From Actomonas aquatica (lineage in GTDB: Bacteria; Verrucomicrobiota; Verrucomicrobiia; Opitutales; Opitutaceae), in assembly GCF_019679435.2 (NCBI RefSeq), contig NZ_CP139781.1, positions 2,666,001 to 2,730,000 of the forward strand: DNA of 64,000 bases, read 5' to 3'. Position numbers and translations under genes: made by a program. Numbering within the stretch: position 1 is the stretch's first letter; every line of letters starts with the position of its first letter. This document shows, piece after piece, positions 27,852 through 35,707 of this stretch. The notes below the pieces were generated by a model, which was given only the letters and a program-made list of their open reading frames with translations, did not search any database and was not told the DNA's origin.

Positions 27852-29708
27852 ATGCCCCGCCGGATCCTGCTTGCCCTTACCTTGCTGCTCTCGCCGGCGG
27901 CACTGCTTCCGCAGGTCCCTCCCTCCCCCTCGACCAGCGACTACGAAACCGCCTTCGCCCGCCTGCTCGATCCCGACATCGTCATCGCCCCCGCCATCGA
28001 GCAGGTCACCCAACTGCGCATGGCTCGCGACGGCACCACCGCCATCGATGCCCGCATCGCCGTCGACCTCGATCTGGCCGATCACCTTATCGCCGCCGAC
28101 CGCCCCCTCGACGCCGCCGCCCACCTCAGTCACGCGCTGGAACTCGCTCGCCCGCTCCGCGACGCCGATCAGTTGCTCGAGATCTACACGCGCCGTGCCC
28201 ACTGCTTCGATACCGCCCGCGACCGCGCCAGCGCCATCGACTCTGCCCAACGCGGTTTCGACATCGCCCGCCAACTCAACCGTCCCGCCCCCCAGATCGA
28301 CCTCGGTTGCCTCCTCGCCCGCCTGCTCTTCGAAAACGGCGATACCGCCACCGCCATCGCGTTGCTGGCGTTCCTCGATGAACTCCCGGATAACAACGGC
28401 GTCGCCATCGCCCTCTCCCGCGCCCGTCTGCTCAACACCAACGGCGGCTCCCACGCCAACACTCAACGCTGGCAAACCGTCGCCGATCGCGCCCGCGCCG
28501 CCGCCGATATTCCCACCCTCGCGCTCGCCCACGACCAGCTCGGCCGGCTCTCCTACCTCGAAGGCGATCTGCCCGCCGCCCAGTCCCACTTCGCCACTGC
28601 CGATCAACTCGCCCCCGACCGCGATCGCTCATCCTGGGTCTGGGAAACCCACGGCCGCACCATGAGCCGACTCGGCCAAGCCGAGGAAGCGATCATGGCT
28701 CTGGAACAAGCCCTCACCGATACCAACGACTCCCACGCCGCCGACCTGCACGAAGCCGTCGCCCGGCTGCAACTCGACCAACAAAACCTGCCCGCCGCCC
28801 GCCACCACTACGAAGCCGCCCTCGAGCTGCGCAAAGCCGGCGTCATCAGCCAACGTGTGCCCAACGTGCGTATGGCCCCCATGGTCTCCCACCAGCAAAG
28901 CGACGACGCCGCCGACCTCGCCGCCGTGCGCGCGGCGCTCCGCGAAGCCGAACTCGAACGCACCCAGCTACGCCAACGCCAAACCCTCGGCATCACCACC
29001 GTCGTCACCCTCGTCGCCGCCCTGCTCGGCCTCGCTTACGCCTACAAACGCCGCGCCGCCGCCAACGCCGTGCTCGCCCGCGACACCGCCGAACTCCGCG
29101 CCGAAAACGCCCAACTCATCGCCCTGCGCTACCAGCTCAATCCGCACTTCCTCTTCAACGCGCTCAACAGCCTGCGCGCCCGCGTCTTCTCCAACCAAAG
29201 CGAAGCCGAACGCCTCATCGACCGCCTCACCGCCTTCTGTCGCCGCACCCTCGAACACCGCGACGACGGCATCGAAACCGTCGGGGACGAATGCGACCTG
29301 CTCGAAGCCTTCCTCCAAATCGAACAATCCCGCTGGCGCGAAAACCTCACCGTCACCCTCGACTTCGATCCCGCCGCCCGCGCCCGCCGCATCCCCACCT
29401 TCCTGCTTCTGCCGCTGGTGGAGAACGCCCTCAAATACGGCGCGCAAACCAGCGAAGAACACATCGTCATTGAAGTTTCAATACAGGCGCCCGACGACGA
29501 CATGCTCGTCATCACCGTGAGCAACTCCGGCTCCTGGATCGAGCCCGGCACCGCCCGCCGCCAGACCTCCACCCGCACCGGCGTGACCAACGTGCGCGAA
29601 CGCCTCGCTCGTTATTACCCCGATCGCCACACCTTCACCGTCGGCCCCTCCCCCACCGGCGTCACCGCCACCCTCACCGTCACCGGCTCCCCCCAAACCA
29701 AGCTCTGA
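27852..29708 (+). CDS. LytS-type sensor histidine kinase with TPR repeats
   Basis: This encodes 618 residues from the ATG at 27852, which starts a signal peptide (RRILLALTLLLSPAALL). About residues 60-340 are TPR-like helical repeats, predicted periplasmic. A transmembrane helix (about 379-398, GITTVVTLVAALLGLAYAY) and a coiled coil lead to the His_kinase domain with LRYQLNPHFLFNALNSL (His432). An HATPase domain has LPLVENALKYG and TGVTNVRERL. This belongs to the LytS/YpdA (PF06580) type rather than the HisKA type. The LytTR regulator follows 98 bases later and is the probable partner. The signal sensed is unknown; periplasmic TPRs suggest a protein or peptide contact. Confidence 0.9.
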   Translation: MPRRILLALTLLLSPAALLPQVPPSPSTSDYETAFARLLDPDIVIAPAIEQVTQLRMARDGTTAIDARIAVDLDLADHLIAADRPLDAAAHLSHALELARPLRDADQLLEIYTRRAHCFDTARDRASAIDSAQRGFDIARQLNRPAPQIDLGCLLARLLFENGDTATAIALLAFLDELPDNNGVAIALSRARLLNTNGGSHANTQRWQTVADRARAAADIPTLALAHDQLGRLSYLEGDLPAAQSHFATADQLAPDRDRSSWVWETHGRTMSRLGQAEEAIMALEQALTDTNDSHAADLHEAVARLQLDQQNLPAARHHYEAALELRKAGVISQRVPNVRMAPMVSHQQSDDAADLAAVRAALREAELERTQLRQRQTLGITTVVTLVAALLGLAYAYKRRAAANAVLARDTAELRAENAQLIALRYQLNPHFLFNALNSLRARVFSNQSEAERLIDRLTAFCRRTLEHRDDGIETVGDECDLLEAFLQIEQSRWRENLTVTLDFDPAARARRIPTFLLLPLVENALKYGAQTSEEHIVIEVSIQAPDDDMLVITVSNSGSWIEPGTARRQTSTRTGVTNVRERLARYYPDRHTFTVGPSPTGVTATLTVTGSPQTKL

Positions 29709-29718
29709 GCCCCGAACC

Positions 29719-29737
29719 GTCGGGCCTAAAGCCCGAC
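29719..29737. repeat. REP-like hairpin GTCGGGC...GCCCGAC
   Basis: The sequence GTCGGGCCTAAAGCCCGAC forms a near-perfect hairpin between the sensor kinase and its response regulator. A variant (GTCGGGCGTAAAGCCCGAC) occurs at 57452-57470. No T-run follows, so readthrough into the response-regulator gene is expected. Confidence 0.7.
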
Positions 29738-29806
29738 CCACATCCATCCAAGTCACCTCCTTTTACAGCTTTTCAGCCTTTCAGCGTTTTCCCCCGCCTT
29801 CCTGCC

Positions 29807-30538
29807 ATGCTCCGCATCCTGCTCATCGACGACGAACCGCCGGCTCGCGAAGAAATCCAACGCCTGCTCGCCGACCATCCTGAGATCGCGATCGTCGGTG
29901 AAGCCGGCAGCGTGACGGCGGCCCGTCGGCGACTGCGCAAAGCCGCCGACTACGATCTTGTGCTCCTCGACATCCAACTCATCGGTGGCAGCGGTTTCGA
30001 CCTCGTGCCCGACGTGCATCCGGACGCCCACATCATCTTCATCACCGCGCACGAGCAGCACGCCCTGCGCGCATTTGAAGTCAACGCGGTCGACTACCTG
30101 CTCAAACCCGTCACCGCCGACCGCCTCGCACAGTCACTCCAGCGCGCCCACCAACAAGCTCAGCTGCCGGGTCCAGTGCGCACCCACGACACCCGCCCGC
30201 CCTTCGCGGCGACCGACAGCGTGCTCGTGCGCGGCAACGAAGGCGCCGAGTTTGTGCCCCTCGAAGACATCGCAGCGATCGAGTCCCAGCAAAACTACTC
30301 CTGTGTGCACCTCACCAGCGGCCGGGACATTCTCGTCTTGAAGCCGCTCAAAGCCTGGATCGACGAACTCCCCGAGCCCCAGTTTGCCCTCATCCGCCGC
30401 GGCACCCTCGTGAACCTCGCACACGTCACCGCCGTGCGCCACGGCCTCGTCACCCTCCCGGAACTCACCATCACCGGCCTGCGCGCCCCCATCCCCGCCA
30501 GCCGCCGCCAATGGGCCGAGATCCGCAACCGCATCTAA
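29807..30538 (+). CDS. LytTR-type response regulator
   Basis: This encodes 243 residues. The receiver domain (1-120) shows LLIDDEPPAREE, phospho-acceptor Asp55 in LVLLDIQL, a Thr in FITAHEQ and Lys in YLLKPVT. The LytTR DNA-binding domain (about 140-243) includes VRGNEGAEFVPLEDIAAIESQQNYSCVHL and the closing RRGTLVNLAHVTAV...PASRRQW motifs. It is probably phosphorylated by the LytS-type kinase upstream. The TAA stop is followed with no gap by the 25-bp dispersed repeat, so the stop codon may have come with that repeat. Confidence 0.92.
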   Translation: MLRILLIDDEPPAREEIQRLLADHPEIAIVGEAGSVTAARRRLRKAADYDLVLLDIQLIGGSGFDLVPDVHPDAHIIFITAHEQHALRAFEVNAVDYLLKPVTADRLAQSLQRAHQQAQLPGPVRTHDTRPPFAATDSVLVRGNEGAEFVPLEDIAAIESQQNYSCVHLTSGRDILVLKPLKAWIDELPEPQFALIRRGTLVNLAHVTAVRHGLVTLPELTITGLRAPIPASRRQWAEIRNRI

Positions 30539-30563
30539 GGGGTCAATCTTATATTCTTGAATT
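30539..30563 (+). repeat. 25-bp dispersed repeat, copy 2
   Basis: This is identical to the copies at 941-965 and 62994-63018. It begins at the first base after the TAA stop of the LytTR regulator; the extended context CTAAGGGGTC matches the third copy's TTAAGGGGTC, so the stop may be part of the repeated unit. Confidence 0.9.
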
Positions 30564-30625
30564 TTCACCCCGCATTCCGCGTCCACCATTCGACAAGCCA
30601 CCCCGCTCGCCTAACCGTCTTTCCC

Positions 30626-31402
30626 ATGCGCTCCTCTGCCGGCCTCCTCGTTCTCCCCCTGCTCCTCGCCCTCACCGCCTGCGCCCCGCAATCGCCCACC
30701 GCTTCCAATCCGCCCGCCGCCGGTTTCAACCTCGCCGGCTCCGACGCTCAGGCCATCGCCATCGCCGACGCCACCATGGAGGCCATGGGCGGCCGCGAAG
30801 CCTGGGACATGACGCGCCATCTCACGTGGCGTTTCTTCGGCGGACGCCGCCACGTCTGGGACAAGTTTACCAACAACCACCGTTTCGAGAACGGTGACCT
30901 CACCGTGCTCATGAACCTCGACAGCGAACAGGGTCGCGCCTGGCGCGCCGGCACCGAGATCACCGACGCGGCCGAGCTGCAGGAGGTGCTCCAGAAAACC
31001 AAGAGCGCCTGGATCAACGACAGCTACTGGCTGGTCATGCCTTACAAGCTCAAGGACTCCGGCGTCACGCTCACCTACGTGGGCGAGCAGCCTAACTCCG
31101 CCGGGGCTCCCTGCGATGTGCTGCAACTTACCTTTGCCAACGTCGGTCGCACGCCCGACAACAAATACCACGTCTTCGTCGATCAACAGACGCACCTCGT
31201 GAGCGAGTGGACGATTTGGTTTGATGCCGCCAAGGATGAGCCTCGCTCGCTCGGCCCGTGGACCGATTGGCAACGCTTCGGCGACATCCTCCTCGCCCCC
31301 GGTCACGGCGAACGCAGCCACACCGAAATTGGCGTGTTCGACGAATTGCCCGCGTCGGTCTACACCGCACCGATCCCGACCTTTGCCCTACCGACGCCCT
31401 GA
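30626..31402 (+). CDS. lipoprotein of unknown function, possibly LolA-like fold
   Basis: This encodes 258 residues. The ATG at 30626 gives a lipoprotein signal peptide with lipobox LTAC (Cys near residue 20), preceded by LLVLPLLLA. The mature part starts with a helix (AIAIADATMEAMGGREAWD) and then alternates strands: HLTWRFFGGRRHVWDKF, GVTLTYVGEQ, YHVFVDQQTHLVSEWTIWFD. That order resembles the LolA/LolB half-barrel family, but I cannot confirm it. It is likely membrane-anchored in the periplasm. It follows copy 2 of the 25-bp repeat by about 60 bases. An in-frame TTG at 30557 lies inside that repeat and is rejected as a start. Confidence 0.75.
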   Translation: MRSSAGLLVLPLLLALTACAPQSPTASNPPAAGFNLAGSDAQAIAIADATMEAMGGREAWDMTRHLTWRFFGGRRHVWDKFTNNHRFENGDLTVLMNLDSEQGRAWRAGTEITDAAELQEVLQKTKSAWINDSYWLVMPYKLKDSGVTLTYVGEQPNSAGAPCDVLQLTFANVGRTPDNKYHVFVDQQTHLVSEWTIWFDAAKDEPRSLGPWTDWQRFGDILLAPGHGERSHTEIGVFDELPASVYTAPIPTFALPTP

Positions 31403-31538
31403 GGGTTGGCGCAATTCTCCCGCACCTCCCCACCACCGTTCGTCAATTTTTCGCCCCGTTCGTCAACCGAACCTCGCCTGACCGCGCCCCCGTGGGCGAG
31501 CAGAGAAGCGTCAGCCTGCTCAAGGCTGCTGCTCCCTC

Positions 31539-31874
31539 ATGGCCACTTCGTTTTCCAACTTCGCTCAGCGCTTCTGCGCGCAGAATCACATCGACCCATC
31601 GCGCTTCCCGGCCGCGATTGTCCGCCGCTCCCTCCACTGGCCGAGCCGGTGGTTTGGTTGGTTCGCAGTGCGTCTGAAACCGGACTATTTCGAAGCGGAT
31701 CTCGAACTGGCCACCTATTGCGGGCAGCAGGCCGCCAGCCGGGATTTCGAATCCGAGCTTCAGGAGTTCCGCTACGATACCCGTAACCACGGCCTGTGGC
31801 GTGGCCGGTTGCGCCAACGCGTCTCCACGCGCCGCCTGCGTCGTCTCTTCTACCACACCATGAGCACCGACTGA
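31539..31874 (+). CDS. hypothetical basic protein
   Basis: This encodes 111 residues starting MATSFSNFAQRF. The sequence is rich in Arg, Trp and Phe (SLHWPSRWFGWFAVRLKP), has no signal peptide or clear membrane helix, and ends in an Arg-rich stretch. I do not recognise a family. It lies between a lipoprotein gene (137 bases upstream) and a membrane protein gene (108 bases downstream). Codon bias is like its neighbours, which supports it, but the call is tentative. Confidence 0.5.
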   Translation: MATSFSNFAQRFCAQNHIDPSRFPAAIVRRSLHWPSRWFGWFAVRLKPDYFEADLELATYCGQQAASRDFESELQEFRYDTRNHGLWRGRLRQRVSTRRLRRLFYHTMSTD

Positions 31875-31982
31875 GGCCCACCCGGCCCAAAATCCGCCGC
31901 GCACCGCTCATCCCCGCCCAGCAACCGTCTGTCCATTGCCCGGTTGGCAAACCCGCCGTCCGCGCTCACGGTCGGTTCCGTC

Positions 31983-32546
31983 ATGAAAACCACCTTCCTC
32001 TACGGCCTCGGCATGGCCATCGCAGGCGCAGTCCTCAATCTCGGCCTTTTCTTCGGGGGTTACCACGACTCCGTGGACAAGCTCACCACTTCCCAAATCA
32101 TCGGCGGTGTCGGCGGTGGCATCATCACCATCGTAGGCCTGATCCTGGCCATCCGTGCCCGCCGTGCGGAAACGCCCGCCGACGAGGCCTTCGGTTACGG
32201 CCGCGCCCTCGGAGCCGGCACGCTCACCTCCCTCTGGGGCGCTCTATTTGGCAACGTGTTCAACGTGCTCTACATGACCGTGATCAACCCCAACATGCAG
32301 GAGATCGTCGTCGAGTCGCAGATGGCAGCCATGGAGGCGCAAGGCGCCGGCGCAGATCAAATGGAAGCCGCCGAAGGCATGATTCGCATGATGACCAACC
32401 CGGCTCTGCAATTCGTCTTCGGCCTCATCGGCGCCTTCCTCTTCAGCTTCGTTATTTCGCTCATCATCGCCGCCTTTATTCGCCGCGAGGCGACCGAAGA
32501 CTTCGCCGACGACGGAATGGGCGCTCCGCCCCCGCTCGGTTCCTGA
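31983..32546 (+). CDS. DUF4199-like membrane protein
   Basis: This encodes 187 residues from the ATG at 31983 (MKTTFLYGLGMAIAGAV). Four hydrophobic segments are visible: about 5-26, 38-58, 74-95 and 140-168. The GYGRALGAGTLTSLWGALFGNVFNVLYMTVINP block and the preceding layout fit the DUF4199 family of small bacterial membrane proteins. The loop before the last segment is Met- and Gln-rich. Its role is unknown. A strong bidirectional terminator follows 34 bases after the stop. Confidence 0.75.
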   Translation: MKTTFLYGLGMAIAGAVLNLGLFFGGYHDSVDKLTTSQIIGGVGGGIITIVGLILAIRARRAETPADEAFGYGRALGAGTLTSLWGALFGNVFNVLYMTVINPNMQEIVVESQMAAMEAQGAGADQMEAAEGMIRMMTNPALQFVFGLIGAFLFSFVISLIIAAFIRREATEDFADDGMGAPPPLGS

Positions 32547-32580
32547 GCCATTCGCCCCGGCCTTTCCCTCTCATCCAAAA

Positions 32581-32609
32581 ACGCGGAGCCACCCGGCTCC
32601 GCGTTTTTT
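32581..32609. terminator. bidirectional rho-independent terminator
   Basis: A perfect 10-bp stem (ACGCGGAGCC / GGCTCCGCGT, positions 32581-32604) with a 4-base loop is flanked by AAAA on the left and TTTTT on the right. It can end both the plus-strand DUF4199-like gene and the minus-strand PDZ operon that converge here. Confidence 0.88.
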
Positions 32610-32661
32610 CTGCGCCGGCGACGTTCCCGCCGCCTCGTATCGGATCATTCACTACAACACA

Positions 32662-33729
32662 TCACCGCGTGGCCGTTGCGGCATCACGCGCGGCGAAAAA
32701 CTCCACCCGCGGCCCCGACTCGACCGCCGCCGACGAATCCCCGGTGTGAAAGATGCGCAGCTCCTCGGTTTCCAAGTTGCCGTCCGGCACCGCTTCCAAG
32801 GTCTGAATGCTCTCCACCTTCTCCAAGCGCTGCTTCACGGCGTCACTCAAAGCCTCCCGGTCCTCGGCCGAGTTCACCGGCCCCTCAAAGAGCAGCTCAC
32901 CCGCGGCATCCTTCACCACGAGCAGTTTGCCCACTTCATCGGATTTGAGCTCCACGACACCATCATCGTCGCTGAAGACCACATTGCCGCGATTCACATT
33001 GAGCATGCGCACCACCGGACCATCGCCCTTGCTCACCCAGGAGAAGGTTCTGGCCTCGGACCCGGCACCACTAGCGGACTTCTGCACCTGTTGGATGAGG
33101 AGCTCGACGTCCTCTTTGGATATGTTGCCGTGCAGGTCCTCCATGCGCTCATGGAGCTCGATATTGCCGTTGTGCAGCTCGTCAAAATCGACGTCACCGC
33201 CCTTAAACTCGAAGAACCGTGCCCGGGCCTTTCCCTTGCGCTCGCCCAAGGTGACGGTCGCCGTCTGCTCCTGGCCTCCACGAATGAAGGTAAGCGTGAC
33301 CTCCGTCCCCGGTGCTTTGGACCCGACGAGCACGCCGAGTTGGTCGGCGCTCACCAGCAACTGGTCATCCAATTTGGTCAGAATGTCGTGCTTCTGCAGC
33401 GCGCCCATGGCTGCGCTCTCTTTCACCACCCGCTGCACCACCAGCCCAATGCCACGCGGCAAGCCGAGTTGCTGGCGCAAGGTCGTCGAGGCGCGCGCGG
33501 TTTCGACCCCGAGAAAGGCCGCGGGCTCCACTGCCTCCTCGTCGTCACCGAAGCCGGTGGTGTAGTTCACCACGACGTGCCGTTCCTCGCCTGGCTTCAC
33601 GTCATGGTCGCTGCTGACCAACACGCGGACTTCGCGTTGTTCTTCTTGGGCCGCCGCGAGACTCGATCCCGCGCCGAGCGCGGTGATCAGGGTGGCGAGG
33701 AAGCATCGGGATTTCAGGGCTGTTTTCAT
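32662..33729 (-). CDS. secreted PDZ-domain protein
   Basis: This encodes 355 residues. I chose the start at 33729, giving a signal peptide (KSRCFLATLITALGAGSSLAAA); a longer in-frame extension upstream has no signal and overlaps the preceding gene. A PDZ domain (about residues 65-155) contains FLGVETA, GIGLVVQRVVKESAAMGALQKHDIL and GTEVTLTFIRGGQ. After it come acidic, strand-rich segments and a conserved-looking helix. No protease triad is present, so this is not a full DegP. It is the last gene of a minus-strand set with an ECF sigma factor and a membrane partner, 52 bases after the latter. It may act in envelope signalling with them; that is an inference from gene order only. Confidence 0.8.
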   Translation of the reverse strand: MKTALKSRCFLATLITALGAGSSLAAAQEEQREVRVLVSSDHDVKPGEERHVVVNYTTGFGDDEEAVEPAAFLGVETARASTTLRQQLGLPRGIGLVVQRVVKESAAMGALQKHDILTKLDDQLLVSADQLGVLVGSKAPGTEVTLTFIRGGQEQTATVTLGERKGKARARFFEFKGGDVDFDELHNGNIELHERMEDLHGNISKEDVELLIQQVQKSASGAGSEARTFSWVSKGDGPVVRMLNVNRGNVVFSDDDGVVELKSDEVGKLLVVKDAAGELLFEGPVNSAEDREALSDAVKQRLEKVESIQTLEAVPDGNLETEELRIFHTGDSSAAVESGPRVEFFAARDAATATR

Positions 33730-33781
33730 CGTAAGTTTTCGTTGCAGGTTATCGTTTTGGCCGGATCGGAGGACGCGTTGC

Positions 33782-34357
33782 TCAGTAGGCCGCCAAGCCC
33801 ACGTAACGCACTGCCTCGCGCGGCACTTCCCAACGCAGCTGCGAGTTGCCGGCGGGATCGCGCCATTCAATTGTATCCACAAAATAATCACGCACGCGCT
33901 CGACGGCCGACCCATCGGCCAGCTCGACCACGCCATCCACGCGGCTGCCCAGCAGCACGCGGCCGGCCTTCACCGGCCGCAAACCGGCCGCGGCGGCATC
34001 CGCCGGCGTCGTTGGGTTGACCGAGGCGGTGGCGCTGGTCGTCGCGGCGATCGCCGTATCCTCTACGCCACTACGCCGGGATTCCACCCGTTGCAGGGTG
34101 AGCATTACCGCGACCAGCGCGGCGGCCACGGCCCAGTTGGACCATTTCCAAGAGGTCCACGCCGTCGCGGTGCGGTAGCGTGGGGCAGGCGCGGTGGCGC
34201 GGCGATCTTCCATCACGCCTCGCGCGCGGCTGCTGGCAGGACGCAGGGCGGCGGTGAGTTCGAGCTCGGCGGCCAGCCGCGATTCGAGGCGCGCGCCGGG
34301 TTGCCGCGGTTGCAGGCGGAGGAGCTCCGCCTCGAGATCGGCAAATTCGTTATCCAT
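33782..34357 (-). CDS. single-pass membrane protein, probable anti-sigma factor
   Basis: This encodes 191 residues from the ATG at 34357, which follows GGAGG by 6 bases and overlaps the end of the sigma-factor gene by 8 bases. The cytoplasmic N-terminus (about 1-75) is helical and charged. One transmembrane segment follows (about 76-92, WAVAAALVAVMLTL), then an extracytoplasmic part ending in WRDPAGNSQLRWEVPREAVRYV. The zinc anti-sigma motif HxxxCxxC is absent, so it is not a ZAS-type anti-sigma. The overlap with an ECF sigma gene and the topology still make anti-sigma the best guess. Confidence 0.72.
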   Translation of the reverse strand: MDNEFADLEAELLRLQPRQPGARLESRLAAELELTAALRPASSRARGVMEDRRATAPAPRYRTATAWTSWKWSNWAVAAALVAVMLTLQRVESRRSGVEDTAIAATTSATASVNPTTPADAAAAGLRPVKAGRVLLGSRVDGVVELADGSAVERVRDYFVDTIEWRDPAGNSQLRWEVPREAVRYVGLAAY

Positions 34358-34865
34358 GATTTTCCTCCAGGGTTGAAAGTCGGGACCGCAGTCCGCCCAG
34401 CGCGTAGCGATAGCGGGAAGCGGCGGTGTTGGGGGAGAGATCGAGTTGCTCGGCGATCTCGGCAAAGGTGAGCCCACCCCAAATTTTCAGGACCAGCACC
34501 TCGCGTTGTTCGGAGGGCAACTGCACCACTGCCTCTTCCAATAGGTTGGCACGCTCGTCGCCCTCGGGGTTGGGCTCAAACCAGGATTCGGCGTGCAGAT
34601 CGACGTGCACCTGCTCGCGGCGTTCGCGGCGCGCTGAGCGACGGATAAGATCGAGCGCTGCTCGTCGCACGGAAGTGATCAGCAAGGGCAAGGGATCACC
34701 CGGCAGCTCCCGTTGTTGGCGCCAGTAGCGCACAAAGGCCTCCTGCACGACGTCCTCGGCGTCGGTCGCCGATCGTGTCCACTGCCGCGCCACCAGCAAC
34801 AGCCGGGCACCGTAGGTCGCGAACCAAGCGCGCCAGTCGGCAGAGGTGGGGGTAGATTCGGGCAT
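34350..34865 (-). CDS. ECF-family RNA polymerase sigma factor
   Basis: This encodes 171 residues. The start at 34865 (MPESTPTSADW) is preferred to an upstream one, which adds only a short unconserved tail. Region 2 (about 15-85) includes TDAEDVVQEAFVRYWRQQ, the core-binding DAED...Q-EAF pattern. Region 4 (about 110-165) includes LPSEQREVLVLKIWGGLTFAEIAEQLDLSPNTAASRYRYALGGLR split over the helix-turn-helix. Length and motifs are typical of ECF sigma factors. It starts a three-gene minus-strand operon with a membrane partner and a PDZ protein. Confidence 0.92.
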   Translation of the reverse strand: MPESTPTSADWRAWFATYGARLLLVARQWTRSATDAEDVVQEAFVRYWRQQRELPGDPLPLLITSVRRAALDLIRRSARRERREQVHVDLHAESWFEPNPEGDERANLLEEAVVQLPSEQREVLVLKIWGGLTFAEIAEQLDLSPNTAASRYRYALGGLRSRLSTLEENHG

Positions 34866-35087
34866 CGGTCGATTCAGTCGAGTTGAAGGCAAAACTACCC
34901 CCAACGCGCCGCGTCCGACGACATTTGTCTAAACCACCGCAAAAAACTCTGCCAGTCGGAGGATGCCACCACGGATACCGCGAAGGTCCGAGCGGCGACG
35001 GCTCCGCCAACCGAGATTTTTAACCACAGATGGCACAGAGGGGCACAGAACCAGCGAACGCGGGAGTCTCCGCCCCTCCTTTTCGTG

Positions 35088-35195
35088 ACTTTTTGTGCCT
35101 CTTTGTGGCCAATTCATCTGCTGGGAAGGGGATGAAAACCGCAGATCACGCCGACGGGCGCAGAGTTCCGAGAGGCAACGAGGCTCTTAGGAAAA
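35088..35195 (+). repeat. imperfect direct repeat block, copy 1
   Basis: The order TGCCTCTTTGTGGCCA, CTGCTGG, AAAACCGCAGA and then GAGGCAACG is shared with 36640-36732 at similar spacing. Both blocks are followed by an ATCCCGC/ATCACGC array. They bracket the peptide and LysR genes. Confidence 0.7.
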
Positions 35196-35279
35196 ATCGC
35201 GAAGCCGAGCGGCAAAGGCCGGAAGGACGCCGGGTATCAACGGCCGGAAGGACGCCGGGTATAAATCACAGATCCCCCA

Positions 35280-35321
<42 letters not shown>

Positions 35322-35329
35322 AATTAAAA

Positions 35330-35351
35330 CGGCCCCGGTTTCCCGGGGCCG
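35330..35351 (-). terminator. rho-independent terminator on the minus strand
   Basis: The 9-bp stem CGGCCCCGG / CCGGGGCCG with a 4-base loop is followed, on the minus strand, by TTTTAATTT. It lies 58 bases beyond the stop of the 59-aa peptide gene and supports that gene being transcribed. Confidence 0.82.
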
Positions 35352-35408
35352 CGTATAACTAATCTGACAACACAAATACTACTGCGATAGATTTGCTATT
35401 CGGTCGCT

Positions 35409-35588
35409 TTACTTCAGCGCTTTAGCGGAATTGCGATAATCCTGCCAGATGAGCAGGAGGACCGCGGCGATGACGTAAGCGGCAAAGGCAGCGTTGACGG
35501 TGATGGCGCTCACAGCAGCCGTGGCGATCCACGCGAGGGCGACCGTCGAGGCACCAATGAGGGCGTAGATGATGTTTTGGTTATTCAT
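35409..35588 (-). CDS. 59-residue membrane peptide
   Basis: This short reading frame encodes 59 residues, starting MNNQNIIYALIGASTVALAW and ending SAKALK. Two hydrophobic helices (about 7-30 and 31-48) are followed by a basic tail (QDYRNSAKALK), which suggests a membrane hairpin. A weak AGAAGAACG ribosome binding site precedes the ATG. A strong terminator lies just after the gene. It is divergent from the OxyR-like regulator; the regulator's binding-site candidate is about 83 bases upstream of this start. I do not recognise a family. The terminator and context make it likely to be real. Confidence 0.68.
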   Translation of the reverse strand: MNNQNIIYALIGASTVALAWIATAAVSAITVNAAFAAYVIAAVLLLIWQDYRNSAKALK

Positions 35589-35670
35589 TTTCGTTCTTCT
35601 TTCTTCTTCGTCTGTCGGCCGTTCATCCGGTCGACGCAGGGATAATACGCCACAAGCTTCGATAGTTGAA

Positions 35671-35707
35671 ATATTTGATATCTATTGTTTCCATAGGTCT
35701 CTCCTAT
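35671..35707. promoter_or_regulatory. OxyR-type binding site overlapping the LysR-regulator start codon
   Basis: The four tetranucleotides ATAT, CTAT, ATAG and CTAT are each separated by 7 bases. The OxyR consensus is ATAG-N7-CTAT-N7-ATAG-N7-CTAT, so 15 of 16 bases match, and 3 of 4 of the internal t/a positions also match. The last CTAT includes the first two bases of the ATG start at 35706. This placement predicts autorepression. Binding itself is inferred. Confidence 0.75.

Noticed and set aside
29719-29737. GTCGGGC hairpin as a terminator between kinase and response regulator genes
   Set aside because: No T-run follows and a near-identical hairpin lies elsewhere, so it fits a dispersed REP element.
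30557-31402. Longer lipoprotein gene starting inside the 25-bp repeat
   Set aside because: The TTG at 30557 lies within the repeat and would push the lipobox away from the N-terminus. The ATG at 30626 gives a proper lipoprotein signal.
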